A stretch of 51,023 nt of DNA, from NCBI GenBank assembly GCA_902801765.1, contig CADCJO010000023.1, positions 1-51,023 on the forward strand, in the 5' to 3' direction. Positions 24,390 through 32,582 of this stretch are shown piece after piece. The position numbers and the translations under genes were made by a program. Positions within the stretch are counted from its first letter, which is position 1. Each line of letters begins with the position of its first letter. This DNA comes from an uncultured Eubacteriales bacterium. Its GTDB lineage: Bacteria; Bacillota; Clostridia; Christensenellales; Aristaeellaceae. The notes beneath the pieces were generated by a model. It did not search any database. It was not told the origin of the DNA and worked only from the letters and a program-made list of their open reading frames with translations.

Positions 24390-25622
24390 TTGAATTTGTT
24401 TGAGGATATGTGTATTCGTCCGGGAACATTTTATTTACCGGCCGATGAAAAAACGATGGAAGCATGGCCTGTGGTCGCGTGCGACCAGTATACCGCGCAG
24501 AAGGATGTATGGCAGGCCGCGTATGATTTTGTGGGCGGCCGCCCTTCCGCGCTGCGGCTGATCATTCCGGAGGCTTATCTGGACGAAAGCGACGTTCGGG
24601 TGCCGCAGGTGCATGCCGCCATGGAGCGGTACTTATCTGAAGGCATTCTGCGCGAAATGGTCAACGGAATGGTGCTGGTGCGGCGGGTCACGCAGTCCGG
24701 GGCCCGGCTGGGCCTGGTGCTGACGGTGGACCTGGAGGCATACGACTATCGGCCCGGCAGCGCGTCCGACATCCGGCCCACCGAGGGCACCATTGTGTCC
24801 CGCATTCCGCCGCGCCAGAAGGTGCGCCGGGGCGCCCAGCTGGAGCTGAGCCACGTGCTGCTGCTCTGCGACGACGCCCGCCGCACGATCATCGAGCCTG
24901 TATATGCAAAACGCGCCGCGCTGCGCAAGCTGTATGATACCCCGCTTATGCTGAACGGCGGCAGTATCGAGGGCTGGGCGGTGGAGGACGAAGAAACGCT
25001 TGGCCAAATTGCCGAAGCGGTTCGGGCGCTAAAAACCGGCCTGACCGAAAACGGCATCCTGTTTGCCGTGGGCGACGGCAACCATTCACTGGCTACCGCC
25101 AAGACGCACTGGGAAGAAATCAAGCAAACCCTGCCCGAATCGGAACGGAGCCATCATCCCGCGCGCTTTGCCATGGTGGAGCTGAATAACATCTATGACA
25201 GCGCTTTGATTTTTGAGCCCATTCACCGCGTTGTTTTCGGCGTGGGGGAAGAAGATGTTTTGACCATGCTGAACGACGCCGGGCTGGTGGAAACCGCGGG
25301 AACCCCCGATCTGACCCTGATCACAAAGCAGGGGGAACGCGCCTTCCGCATCACATGTCCGCTGCATTCCCTGCCCGTGGGCACGGTGCAGCAGTTGCTG
25401 GATCGGCAGAGCGGACTGCGTCTGGATTATGTGCACGGGGAAGACGCCGTGCGTGGGATCGTGGCCAAAGAAAACGCCGTGGGAATTCTGCTGCCGCCCA
25501 TGGATAAATCCCTGCTTTTCCCCGCTGTGGCGAAGAACGGGCCCCTGCCGCGAAAAACCTTCTCCATGGGGGAAGCCAATGAAAAACGATATTATATGGA
25601 GGCCAGAAAAATTACAGAATAA
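24390..25622 (+). CDS. DUF1015 family protein
   Basis: Uncharacterised but widespread cytoplasmic protein, 410 aa, full family length. Recognised by WPVVACDQYTAQ near the N-terminus, FAVGDGNHSLATAK in the middle and the C-terminal half around GIVAKENAVGILLPPM. The GDGNHSLATAK block is the best conserved part of the family and may form an active site; no function is established. Start chosen at TTG 24390, 8 bases after AAGGAGG; ATG codons at 24369 and 24342 would place that site inside the coding region. Single gene between the repeat region and a new promoter. Confidence 0.9.
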   Translation: MNLFEDMCIRPGTFYLPADEKTMEAWPVVACDQYTAQKDVWQAAYDFVGGRPSALRLIIPEAYLDESDVRVPQVHAAMERYLSEGILREMVNGMVLVRRVTQSGARLGLVLTVDLEAYDYRPGSASDIRPTEGTIVSRIPPRQKVRRGAQLELSHVLLLCDDARRTIIEPVYAKRAALRKLYDTPLMLNGGSIEGWAVEDEETLGQIAEAVRALKTGLTENGILFAVGDGNHSLATAKTHWEEIKQTLPESERSHHPARFAMVELNNIYDSALIFEPIHRVVFGVGEEDVLTMLNDAGLVETAGTPDLTLITKQGERAFRITCPLHSLPVGTVQQLLDRQSGLRLDYVHGEDAVRGIVAKENAVGILLPPMDKSLLFPAVAKNGPLPRKTFSMGEANEKRYYMEARKITE

Positions 25623-25659
25623 TCTCCGCGCGCAATTTCTCTTTGTGAGCAAAACCCGC

Positions 25660-25688
25660 TTGCCAATCCGCCTGATTCAGGATATAAT
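25660..25688 (+). promoter_or_regulatory. Sigma-A-type promoter of the SH3-protein/HAD/nagA group
   Basis: Plus strand: -35 TTGCCA (25660-25665), 17-base spacer, consensus -10 TATAAT (25683-25688). It starts a run of closely spaced genes (SH3 protein, HAD phosphatase, nagA, MazG-like). Confidence 0.8.
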
Positions 25689-25739
25689 AAACACGAAATC
25701 ATGAAATGTATACATTATGACACAGCAAAGGAGCAAACC

Positions 25740-26597
25740 ATGAAAAGAGCAATTGCCGTTCTTTGCGCCGCCGCCCTGCTGATGGCCTTTTTTCCCGCTG
25801 TGAAAGCGGAAAAGCAGGCTTCCACCGGGATGCGGGTCTATGGGGCGGGAAGCTATGCTGTGGGTGAAAACTTTCAAGCGGGCGAATATATTCTTTTCAA
25901 CGCCGGGGTTCGGGAGGCCCGGTATCTTGTCAGCATTGACGAGGACGGCCTGGACGTGATTACGGAAGGCGGCTTTATCACAAACGCGATGCTGACGGTG
26001 GAGGACGGCGATTATCTGAAACTGACAGACTGCACGGCGGTGCTGGCCGAAGATTACTACAGCATCGCCCGAATCGAACCAGACCAGAACGGCGGAACGC
26101 TCAAGGTGGGTTATGACATTGAACCCGGCAGCTATGAACTGATCGGCCAACCTGGCGAAGCCTGCTTCTATCGTCTCTATGATGATACCCGGTTCCATCT
26201 CGTCGCGGCGGAAGAAGAATTCCGGCTCGTATGCAAGGTTCACCTGGAGCGGGGTCAGTATCTGGAATTGGTCAGCTGCGCCGTCGGCAGCAGGATATCC
26301 GATCAATCCACGCCCGCGCCGCCGAGCCAACTCCTGGGCGATTCCGGCAGAGGGGATCAGGCGGCGCTGGCTCCCGAAGCGGAAGCGGCGCAGGAAGCGG
26401 TTCGGAAAGTTCGGATCGGCGGCTCCCGCGCGCTCACCGTCCGATCAATTCCCTCAACGAAAGGCGAAAAAATCGGAACAGCAGAAGCCGGAGTGGAATA
26501 TGAGATGCTTGAAGCCGAGGAAAAATGGTACAAAATCCGTCTGGACAGCGGCGAAGAAGGATGGATCACCAGCGGGATGGCGGAGATCATGGAATGA
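25740..26597 (+). CDS. Secreted protein with C-terminal bacterial SH3 domain
   Basis: Exported protein, 285 aa. Signal peptide MKRAIAVLCAAALLMAFF followed by a likely signal peptidase I site (VKAEKQ). The middle (residues about 30-195) has two or three similar beta-rich segments of the type GxYxVGxxFxAGEYILF, as in surface proteins that wrap such repeats. The last 65 residues are an SH3b domain (RALTVRSIPSTKGEKIGTAE, EYEMLEAEEKWYKIRL, GWITSGM), usually binding cell-wall peptides. AAAGGAG precedes the ATG. The stop overlaps the next gene (ATGA). Ligand unknown. Confidence 0.82.
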   Translation: MKRAIAVLCAAALLMAFFPAVKAEKQASTGMRVYGAGSYAVGENFQAGEYILFNAGVREARYLVSIDEDGLDVITEGGFITNAMLTVEDGDYLKLTDCTAVLAEDYYSIARIEPDQNGGTLKVGYDIEPGSYELIGQPGEACFYRLYDDTRFHLVAAEEEFRLVCKVHLERGQYLELVSCAVGSRISDQSTPAPPSQLLGDSGRGDQAALAPEAEAAQEAVRKVRIGGSRALTVRSIPSTKGEKIGTAEAGVEYEMLEAEEKWYKIRLDSGEEGWITSGMAEIME

Positions 26598-27430
26598 TGC
26601 GCGATGGAATGAATCCCTGCCGTTTGATTGCGCTGGACATTGACGGAACGCTTCTCAACAGCGCCAAAGAAGTGACGCCCGCCTGCGCGCAGGCCATTCG
26701 TGAGGCTGCGAACGCAGGCAGGATCATCGCTTTCAATACGGGGCGCGCCGTGTCCGAGCTGGAGGAATTCTTTCCCCTGCTGCCGGACATCCGCTGGGCG
26801 GTGTATGCAAGCGGAGCGGGGCTGTATGATATTCAAAACAGAAAGACCTTCGCCCTGCGCGGTTTGCCCCGGGCGGACGCGGACGCGATCCTGGCCCTGG
26901 CCCGGACAAAGGACGCCATGCCCCAGCTGGTGATCGGCGACAGGGACGTGATTCAGGCGTCCCATATGGCGCATCTGGAACGCTACCATATGGAAATATA
27001 CCGTCCACTGTACGAACGGGCCATGACGCTGGTTCCGGACATCTTCGCCTATGCGGCGGCATGCCGGGAGGAATTCCTGAAGATCAACCTTTATCACGCC
27101 GATCCCGGGGAGCGGGTACGCACTCGGACGCAGCTGGCGCATCTGCAAATCGAAAAAGCTTATTCGGAAGTTTCCTCGCTGGAATGCTCCGCCGAAGGTG
27201 TGGATAAAGGTTCGGGCCTGAAGCGCCTGTGCGCCGAGCTGGGCGTAGCCCTGCCCGAAAGCGCCGCGGTCGGCGACGCGGACAACGATATGCCCATGCT
27301 GCGCGCCGCAGGGCTGGGTATTGCCATGGGCAACGCGGCCCGGCACGTGAAACAGGCCGCGGACGCTGTCGTGGCGGATAACGACCACGACGGCTGCGCC
27401 GAGGCCCTGCGGCTGGCGCTCATGCTGTGA
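26594..27430 (+). CDS. HAD-superfamily phosphatase, Cof type
   Basis: Cytoplasmic sugar-phosphate or cofactor phosphatase of the Cof/YidA type, 278 aa. Motif I LIALDIDGTLLNS (nucleophile and acid Asp), FNTGR (motif II region), and motif IV GDADNDMPML are intact, with a C2-type cap between. Start at ATG 26594 overlaps the SH3-protein stop by four bases; GGAG lies 8 bases upstream. Another ATG is at 26609. nagA follows after 26 bases, so an amino-sugar phosphate substrate is conceivable but not shown. Confidence 0.93.
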   Translation: MMRDGMNPCRLIALDIDGTLLNSAKEVTPACAQAIREAANAGRIIAFNTGRAVSELEEFFPLLPDIRWAVYASGAGLYDIQNRKTFALRGLPRADADAILALARTKDAMPQLVIGDRDVIQASHMAHLERYHMEIYRPLYERAMTLVPDIFAYAAACREEFLKINLYHADPGERVRTRTQLAHLQIEKAYSEVSSLECSAEGVDKGSGLKRLCAELGVALPESAAVGDADNDMPMLRAAGLGIAMGNAARHVKQAADAVVADNDHDGCAEALRLALML

Positions 27431-27456
27431 TGAAAAAGAGGGGGGAGCTGAACGGT

Positions 27457-28605
27457 ATGAAAGCAATTGTGAACGGAAGAATCCTGCTGCCCGACGCGGA
27501 AGTAAGGAACAAGGCGCTGCTGTATGACGAAACAATCATCGGCATGGTGGACGAAGCCAATGCCCGGCACGAGGCGGAGGAGATCATCGACGCGCAGGGA
27601 GCGTATGTGGCTCCCGGTCTGATGGACGTGCACATTCACGGCTACGGCGGGGACGACGTATCCGACGACGACCCGCAGGGCGTGCGCCGCATGTCCGCAA
27701 AGCTGCTGGAAAACGGCGTCACCTCCTTTTTACCCACCACGCTGACCGTCGCCTGGGACACGCTGAAAAGCGTCTGCTGCCACATGCGGCCGCTTTCGCA
27801 GGAGAGCAGGAAGCCGGATTATCCCGGCGCGGAAATTCTGGGCGTGCATCTGGAAGGGCCGTTCATCAATCCGGAACGCAAAGGGGCGCAGAACCCGGCC
27901 TTCATCCTGCCGCCCGACGCGAAGCGGGTACTGCCCTTTGCGGACATTGTGCGCCTGATTACCCTGGCCCCGGAAATGACGGGCGGGTACGACTGTATCC
28001 GCCAGCTGAAGCAGCAATCGGAAATCGCCATTTCGATGGGCCACAGCAGCGCGACCTTTGACCAGGCGATGACCGGCGTTGGTCTGGGCGTTACCCGGGT
28101 GACCCATCTGTTCAACGCCATGACCCCGCTGCATCACCGCGACCCCGGCGTGGTTGGCGCGGCGCTGAACAGCAGCGTATATACCGAGCTGATTGCCGAT
28201 ACCTTCCACGTGAACAAAGGCATTTATCCCATGCTGGCAAAGGCCAAGGGGGATAAGCTGGTGCTCATCACCGACGCGCTGCGTTCCGCCGGAATGCCGG
28301 ACGGGGAATATGAAAACGGCGGACAAACCTTCGTGCTCAAAGGCATCGAATGCCGCCTGAAGGACGGCACCATCGCCGGCAGTGTGCTGCGCATGAATCA
28401 AGCCGTGCGCAACTTCCGGGACTTTGGCGGCGTCACCATGGCCCAGGCCGTCCGCGCCGCGTCGCTCGCCCCGGCCGAGTCCATCGGCATCGCCGACGAA
28501 AAAGGCTCTCTCACCCCCGGCAAGGACGCCGATATCGTCCTGCTGGACGACAGCTGCCGGGTGCTGAAAACCATCGTGCGCGGCGTGTGCAAGTATTCAA
28601 AATAA
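27457..28605 (+). CDS. nagA: N-acetylglucosamine-6-phosphate deacetylase
   Basis: Converts GlcNAc-6-phosphate to glucosamine-6-phosphate and acetate, the first committed step in amino-sugar recycling. 382 aa. Amidohydrolase features: metal motif DVHIHGYGG (residues about 57-65), the Glu ligand in GVHLEGPF, His residues in MGHSSAT and THLFNAM, and the catalytic Asp in LITDALR. Start ATG 27457 is 9 bases after GGGGGAG; upstream in-frame starts have no site. No nagB or NagE gene is in the window. Confidence 0.97.
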   Translation: MKAIVNGRILLPDAEVRNKALLYDETIIGMVDEANARHEAEEIIDAQGAYVAPGLMDVHIHGYGGDDVSDDDPQGVRRMSAKLLENGVTSFLPTTLTVAWDTLKSVCCHMRPLSQESRKPDYPGAEILGVHLEGPFINPERKGAQNPAFILPPDAKRVLPFADIVRLITLAPEMTGGYDCIRQLKQQSEIAISMGHSSATFDQAMTGVGLGVTRVTHLFNAMTPLHHRDPGVVGAALNSSVYTELIADTFHVNKGIYPMLAKAKGDKLVLITDALRSAGMPDGEYENGGQTFVLKGIECRLKDGTIAGSVLRMNQAVRNFRDFGGVTMAQAVRAASLAPAESIGIADEKGSLTPGKDADIVLLDDSCRVLKTIVRGVCKYSK

Positions 28606-28641
28606 ACGAATCTCAAATTATTTTGTCAAGGGCAGGATCAA

Positions 28642-29025
28642 ATGGAGAAAAAAACTGAAGCAAGCCTGAGCGTTCAGGAAATGATGGACTACCAGCTGCG
28701 CTTGCAGGAAAAGTACGCCGGCGTTTGGGAGGGGGACAATCCCGGCACCGCCAAGCATCACCTGCTGTACGCCGTCGAGGAAATCGGCGAGGTATCCGCC
28801 ATTCTGAAAAAGCGCGGGGCCCTGGAAGTGACCCGCGACGCCGCGCTTCGGGCCCACCTGTGCGAGGAAATGGCGGATGTGTTCATGTATTTGAACGACG
28901 TGCTGCTGTGCTGCGGGGTGACAGCGGAGGAGTTTGCTTCCGCTTACCATGAAAAGATGGAACGCAACCTGCAGCGGGATTTTCCGAAAGAACACCAGGC
29001 GTATTTAAAATCTGAGGGAAACTGA
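28642..29025 (+). CDS. MazG-like nucleotide pyrophosphohydrolase
   Basis: All-alpha NTP pyrophosphatase family protein, 127 aa. The metal-binding pattern is visible: AVEEIGEVSAIL (ExxE) followed by EEMADVFMYLND (ExxD). Single-domain members hydrolyse (d)NTPs, often damaged ones; the substrate here is unknown. It follows nagA by 36 bases and ends before a strong hairpin at 29051-29081. Confidence 0.88.
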   Translation: MEKKTEASLSVQEMMDYQLRLQEKYAGVWEGDNPGTAKHHLLYAVEEIGEVSAILKKRGALEVTRDAALRAHLCEEMADVFMYLNDVLLCCGVTAEEFASAYHEKMERNLQRDFPKEHQAYLKSEGN

Positions 29026-29050
29026 CTTGCGACGCGCGGTCTGCGGGAAT

Positions 29051-29081
29051 CACGGGCACGGTAGTTTCGACCGTGCCCGTG
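29051..29081 (+). terminator. Strong hairpin after the MazG-like gene
   Basis: 12-bp stem CACGGGCACGGT/ACCGTGCCCGTG with a 7-base loop, 25 bases past the stop. Only a weak T content follows, so it may be a partial terminator or a 3-prime stabilising hairpin. Confidence 0.55.
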
Positions 29082-29218
29082 AACGTTCTCCTGCCGAGAA
29101 AGAGAAGAAACAAGCGACGTGATTATCCTGCCCGCTGGAATTACAATTCATTCTTGAGAAAATGGCTGTTAAGCATTTAGAAAATGGGCAGAAGGATTCA
29201 TTGATTGGAGGAAGCAAA

Positions 29219-30064
29219 ATGCGTGAAATCCCCGTATCACAAATCACGGAAAAAGTGAAGGCGCTTTTTTTGACCGCAGCGTATCATATCGGCCCGGATG
29301 TGGTAACAGCGATGAAGGCCGCCGCTGATACAGAGCCTTCACCCATCGGGAAGTCGGTGCTGTGCCAGCTGTGCGAAAATTACCAAATCGCAAGGGACGA
29401 GCAGGTGGCCATCTGTCAGGATACCGGCATGGCGGTGCTGTTCATCGACGTGGGCCAGGACGTGCACTTCGTGGGCGGGGACTTTGAGCAGGCCGTTCAG
29501 GAGGGCGTACGCCAGGCCTATGCCGAAGGATACCTGCGCAAGTCCATTGTGGACGACCCGCTCTTTGACCGGAAAAATACCCGGGACAATACCCCCGCTA
29601 TCCTGCACCTGCGCATCGTGCCGGGAGATAAGGTGCATTTTCTCGTCACCGCCAAGGGCTTCGGCAGCGAAAACATGAGCGCGGTGAAAATGTGCGTGGC
29701 CGCCGACGGGGAAGAAGGCGTACGGAACTTCATCATCGACACCGCCCGGAAAGCTGGGCCGAACCCCTGCCCGCCCATGATCATCGGCGTCGGCGTCGGC
29801 GGCACCTTTGAGCAGGCGGCGCTCATCGCCAAACGCATGACCGCCCGGCCTGTGGGCAGCCACAACTCCGACCCGCGCTATGCCAAGCTGGAGGCGGACG
29901 CTCTTGCCGCCATCAACCGCCTGGGCATCGGTCCCGCGGGCGTCGGCGGCAAGACCACCTGTCTGGCTGTGAACATAGATTATTTCCCCACCCACATCGC
30001 GGGCATGCCCGTGGCCGTCAACATCTGCTGCCACGCCGCCCGCCACGCGGAGGGGGAGGTGTAA
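29219..30064 (+). CDS. Fumarate hydratase class I, alpha subunit
   Basis: Iron-sulfur fumarase half carrying the cluster, 281 aa; with the beta subunit it interconverts fumarate and malate. The three cluster cysteines are in place: VAICQDTG, GPNPCPPM and GGKTTCLAVN. The conserved GVGVGGTFEQA and VGSHNSDPRYAKLE stretches follow the family. Start ATG 29219 has GGAGG 7 bases upstream; an ATG at 29162 lacks one. The related L(+)-tartrate dehydratase cannot be fully excluded, but fumarase is more likely in an anaerobe. Confidence 0.92.
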   Translation: MREIPVSQITEKVKALFLTAAYHIGPDVVTAMKAAADTEPSPIGKSVLCQLCENYQIARDEQVAICQDTGMAVLFIDVGQDVHFVGGDFEQAVQEGVRQAYAEGYLRKSIVDDPLFDRKNTRDNTPAILHLRIVPGDKVHFLVTAKGFGSENMSAVKMCVAADGEEGVRNFIIDTARKAGPNPCPPMIIGVGVGGTFEQAALIAKRMTARPVGSHNSDPRYAKLEADALAAINRLGIGPAGVGGKTTCLAVNIDYFPTHIAGMPVAVNICCHAARHAEGEV

Positions 30065-30071
30065 GTTGTTT

Positions 30072-30120
30072 TGCAGGGGGAAGGGAACTTTTCTGGAGAA
30101 AAGCTTCCCTTCCCCCTGCA
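30072..30120 (+). repeat. 22-bp hairpin between the fumarase subunits
   Basis: Arms 30072-30087 and 30105-30120 pair perfectly over 16 bp (TGCAGGGGGAAGGGAA and its complement), continued by CTTTTC/GAAAAG around a TGGA loop. Followed by ACCCCCATCC, the same type of flank as the palindrome at 11147-11189. No T run, so probably not a terminator; it separates two genes whose products must be made in equal amounts. Confidence 0.7.
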
Positions 30121-30162
30121 CCCCCATCCTTCAAAAGACTTTTTATAAAGGGGAGTAGATTT

Positions 30163-30717
30163 ATGCGGGAGTATCATCTCCATCTGCCATTAAGCAAAGA
30201 GGATGTACAGCAGCTCCGCGCCGGGGACATGGTGTATCTCACCGGCCCGATGCTGACCGGGCGGGACGCGGCCCACAAGCGGCTGATTCAATTACTGAAC
30301 GAAGGCAAGCCCCTGCCCGTGGACATAGCGGGCCAGGCGATTTATTATGTCGGCCCGGCCCCCGCGTCGCCGGGGCACGCGGTGGGTTCGGCCGGCCCCA
30401 CCACCAGCTACCGCATGGACGCCTACACCCCGCAGCTGTTAAGGCTGGGCCTCAACTGCATGATCGGCAAGGGAAGGCGCTCGGACGCCGTGCGCCAGGC
30501 CATGCAGGAATACGGCGCGGTGTACCTGGGCGCGGTAGGCGGCGCGGCGGCGCTCATTGCCCGCAGCATCAAAAGCGCGGAGGTGCTGGCCTACGAGGAT
30601 TTGGGCACTGAGGCCATTCACCGCTTCACCGTGGAAAACTTTCCCGCTATTGTGCTCATGGACGCCCACGGCGGCAATATTTATGAATCCGGCCCGGCCC
30701 AGTACCGGGAAGAATAA
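30163..30717 (+). CDS. Fumarate hydratase class I, beta subunit
   Basis: C-terminal-type half of the class I fumarase, 184 aa. DMVYLTGPMLTGRDAAHKRL, the YVGPAPA stretch, VGSAGPTTSYRMD and MIGKGRRSD are typical. Subunits are separate, as in many anaerobes and archaea, whereas E. coli FumA is fused. AAGGGGAG precedes the ATG. A hairpin lies in the 98-base gap after the alpha gene. Confidence 0.94.
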   Translation: MREYHLHLPLSKEDVQQLRAGDMVYLTGPMLTGRDAAHKRLIQLLNEGKPLPVDIAGQAIYYVGPAPASPGHAVGSAGPTTSYRMDAYTPQLLRLGLNCMIGKGRRSDAVRQAMQEYGAVYLGAVGGAAALIARSIKSAEVLAYEDLGTEAIHRFTVENFPAIVLMDAHGGNIYESGPAQYREE

Positions 30718-30732
30718 AAGGGAGGAAACACC

Positions 30733-31302
30733 ATGGAGCTGCTGCGCGGTTCGCCGTCCGACCTGACCGGGCGGAGCGATCGGGAGAAAAGGACATATGC
30801 CTTTCTGGACAGCCTGGGCGTGGAATTTGACCGCACCGACCACCCGGAGCGGCCCGCCACGTCCATGGAGGTCTGCGCGGAGGTGGACGCCATTTTGGGC
30901 GTGCACATCTGCAAGAACCTCTTTCTGTGCAACCGGCAGAAAACGAATTTTTATCTGCTCGTCATGCCCGGCGATAAGCCCTTCAAGACCAAGGAGCTGT
31001 CGGGTCAGATGGGCGTGAGCCGCCTGTCCTTCGGGGAGGAGGGATTTATGGCGCGGTTCCTGGATGTGCATCCCGGCAGCGTATCGGTGCTGGGGCTGAT
31101 GAATGATCAGGAGCGCCGCGTCCAATTGGTGATTGACGAGGATGTGCTGAAGGAAGAAATGTTCGGCTGCCACCCCTGCGAAAACACCAGCTCCATCCGT
31201 TTCCGCACCCGCGACCTGACGGACAAAATTCTGCCCGCGCTGGGCATTCAGCCGATCATTGTGAAATTGGTCGGTCATGACGCGCCGCCCGCCGCGGATT
31301 GA
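30733..31302 (+). CDS. YbaK/ProX-type aminoacyl-tRNA deacylase
   Basis: Free-standing editing-domain protein, 189 aa, of the family annotated as prolyl-tRNA synthetase-associated or PrdX. It would hydrolyse mischarged tRNA, most likely Ala-tRNA(Pro). Features: DRTDHPERPATSMEV, the catalytic-lysine region HICKNLFLCNRQKTNFYLLV, then LSFGEEGFMARFLDVHPGSV and GCHPCENTSSIRF. Length fits the family. GGGAGG precedes the ATG; it follows fumarase beta by 15 bases. Substrate specificity is inferred from family membership. Confidence 0.9.
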   Translation: MELLRGSPSDLTGRSDREKRTYAFLDSLGVEFDRTDHPERPATSMEVCAEVDAILGVHICKNLFLCNRQKTNFYLLVMPGDKPFKTKELSGQMGVSRLSFGEEGFMARFLDVHPGSVSVLGLMNDQERRVQLVIDEDVLKEEMFGCHPCENTSSIRFRTRDLTDKILPALGIQPIIVKLVGHDAPPAAD

Positions 31303-31311
31303 AAATCTCTG

Positions 31312-31353
31312 TGGACAAGAACCGCTCAGTTATGGTAATATGATCATAACCAT
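31312..31353 (+). promoter_or_regulatory. Promoter and palindrome ahead of the ROK gene
   Basis: TGGACA (31312-31317), 18-base spacer, TAATAT (31336-31341). The -10 overlaps an imperfect palindrome with arms ATGGT and ACCAT (31332-31353), a possible operator. No regulator for it is identified. Confidence 0.45.
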
Positions 31354-31408
31354 TTCATCGTTTGGTTTATGTCCGGAATTCCGGTGATAACGAAAAGGAG
31401 GCAGCCAC

Positions 31409-32368
31409 ATGGCAAAGGAGTACAGTATCTGTCTGGACATCGGCGGCACGAAGGTGCTCGGCGCGATTTTTGACAGCAAGGAAAAGCCCATTTACCGGCT
31501 CAAGAAAAAGACCAAATCCGGGGGTGAATCCTCTGAGAACATCGAGCAGGTGATCATCAGCGTCGTGCGCGAGATGATCAAGGAGTCCGGCATCAAGAAG
31601 GGCGATATCCGGGCGATTGCAGCGGGAGCGCCGGGCGTCATCAATCAGGAGGAAGGCGTGGTGCTCTTTTCTCCCAACCTGCCCTGGCGGGACTACAACA
31701 TCCGCCAGCCCATCGAAAAGGAATTCGACGTGCCCTTCCACATCGGCAACGACGTGAACGTGGGCGTGCTGGGCGAATATAAGTACGGCGCGGTGAAGGG
31801 CTACAAAAACGTGGTCGGCTTCTTCGTCGGCACCGGCATGGGCGGCGGCCTGATTCTGGACGGCCGGCTGTTCACAGGCCATCTGTTCAAGGGCGCGGAG
31901 TTCGGCCACATGACTCTGGACCCCGAAGGCCCGCTGTGCAACTGCGGTCAGCGTGGATGCCTGGAAGCCTTCTCCAGCAAGCAGGGCATGTCCGCCTACA
32001 TCCGCCAGCAGGTGTCCCGCGGAAGGAAGTGCCTCATGTCCGACGCGCTGGACGGCTCCGCCTTCAAGAGCAAGGCCCTCAAACGCGCCTTGCAGGAGCA
32101 GGACGCGGTCGCCATGGAAGCCGTTGACCGCGCGTGCCATTACCTGGCCATCGCGACCGGCAACATGATCAACACCATCAGCCCCGACGCCGTGGTGTAC
32201 GGCGGCGGCGTCATCGAAGCCGTGGGCGATATTTTCCTGGAAAAAATCCTGGCTGAGGTTGACCGCTACTGCATGACCTCCATCCGCCCCACCGTGGAAC
32301 TGAAAAAAGCCGCCCTGGGCGACGACTCTGTGCTCTATGGCGCGCTGTCCATGATTTTGGACGCCTGA
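31409..32368 (+). CDS. ROK-family sugar kinase (glucokinase-like)
   Basis: ATP-dependent hexose kinase, 319 aa. Phosphate-binding motif DIGGTK at residues 10-15; catalytic Asp in HIGNDVN; GTGMGGGLI; and the ROK zinc site with His167, Cys177, Cys179 and Cys184 (GHMTL, CNCGQRGCLEAF). There is no N-terminal helix-turn-helix, so it is an enzyme and not a ROK repressor. Glucose is the usual substrate, but N-acetylmannosamine, allose and fructose kinases are in the same family. AAAGGAGG precedes the ATG. Confidence 0.93.
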   Translation: MAKEYSICLDIGGTKVLGAIFDSKEKPIYRLKKKTKSGGESSENIEQVIISVVREMIKESGIKKGDIRAIAAGAPGVINQEEGVVLFSPNLPWRDYNIRQPIEKEFDVPFHIGNDVNVGVLGEYKYGAVKGYKNVVGFFVGTGMGGGLILDGRLFTGHLFKGAEFGHMTLDPEGPLCNCGQRGCLEAFSSKQGMSAYIRQQVSRGRKCLMSDALDGSAFKSKALKRALQEQDAVAMEAVDRACHYLAIATGNMINTISPDAVVYGGGVIEAVGDIFLEKILAEVDRYCMTSIRPTVELKKAALGDDSVLYGALSMILDA

Positions 32369-32389
32369 TCCCATTCCTATTCCACATTC

Positions 32390-32406
32390 TTAGCTTGAGT
32401 TTAGTA
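32390..32406 (-). repeat. 17-base match to the end of family 1 copy B
   Basis: On the minus strand TACTAAACTCAAGCTAA, identical over 17 bases to 22697-22713, the left terminal inverted repeat of copy B. Here it stands alone in the AT-rich gap between the ROK and LacI genes. It could be a solo end or footprint of the element. Confidence 0.55.
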
Positions 32407-32490
32407 AAAAATGTTTTTCCGAAAATTTCGCGCGAATCGGTAAATATTTCGGAATTGCACAAAAACATCCGAAAAAAATTGAAAAACATA

Positions 32491-32520
32491 TTGACACACG
32501 GGGAAGATTTGTGTTATACT
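32491..32520 (+). promoter_or_regulatory. Promoter of the LacI-type regulator gene
   Basis: Consensus -35 TTGACA (32491-32496), 18-base spacer, -10 TATACT (32515-32520). Stands 63 bases before the ATG. Confidence 0.8.
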
Positions 32521-32523
32521 CGC

Positions 32524-32535
32524 ATCGAAAACGAT
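32524..32535 (+). promoter_or_regulatory. Candidate LacI-family operator
   Basis: ATCGAAAACGAT, inverted ATCG/CGAT arms separated by four bases, 3 bases downstream of the -10. Position fits autorepression by the LacI-type protein. A looser match with inverted CGAAA..TTTCG parts lies near 33682-33711, ahead of the transporter genes. Confidence 0.4.
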
Positions 32536-32582
32536 TTAGCGCTATAATGAACGATCGAGGCTGAAAAAAAGGGGGAGCGCCC

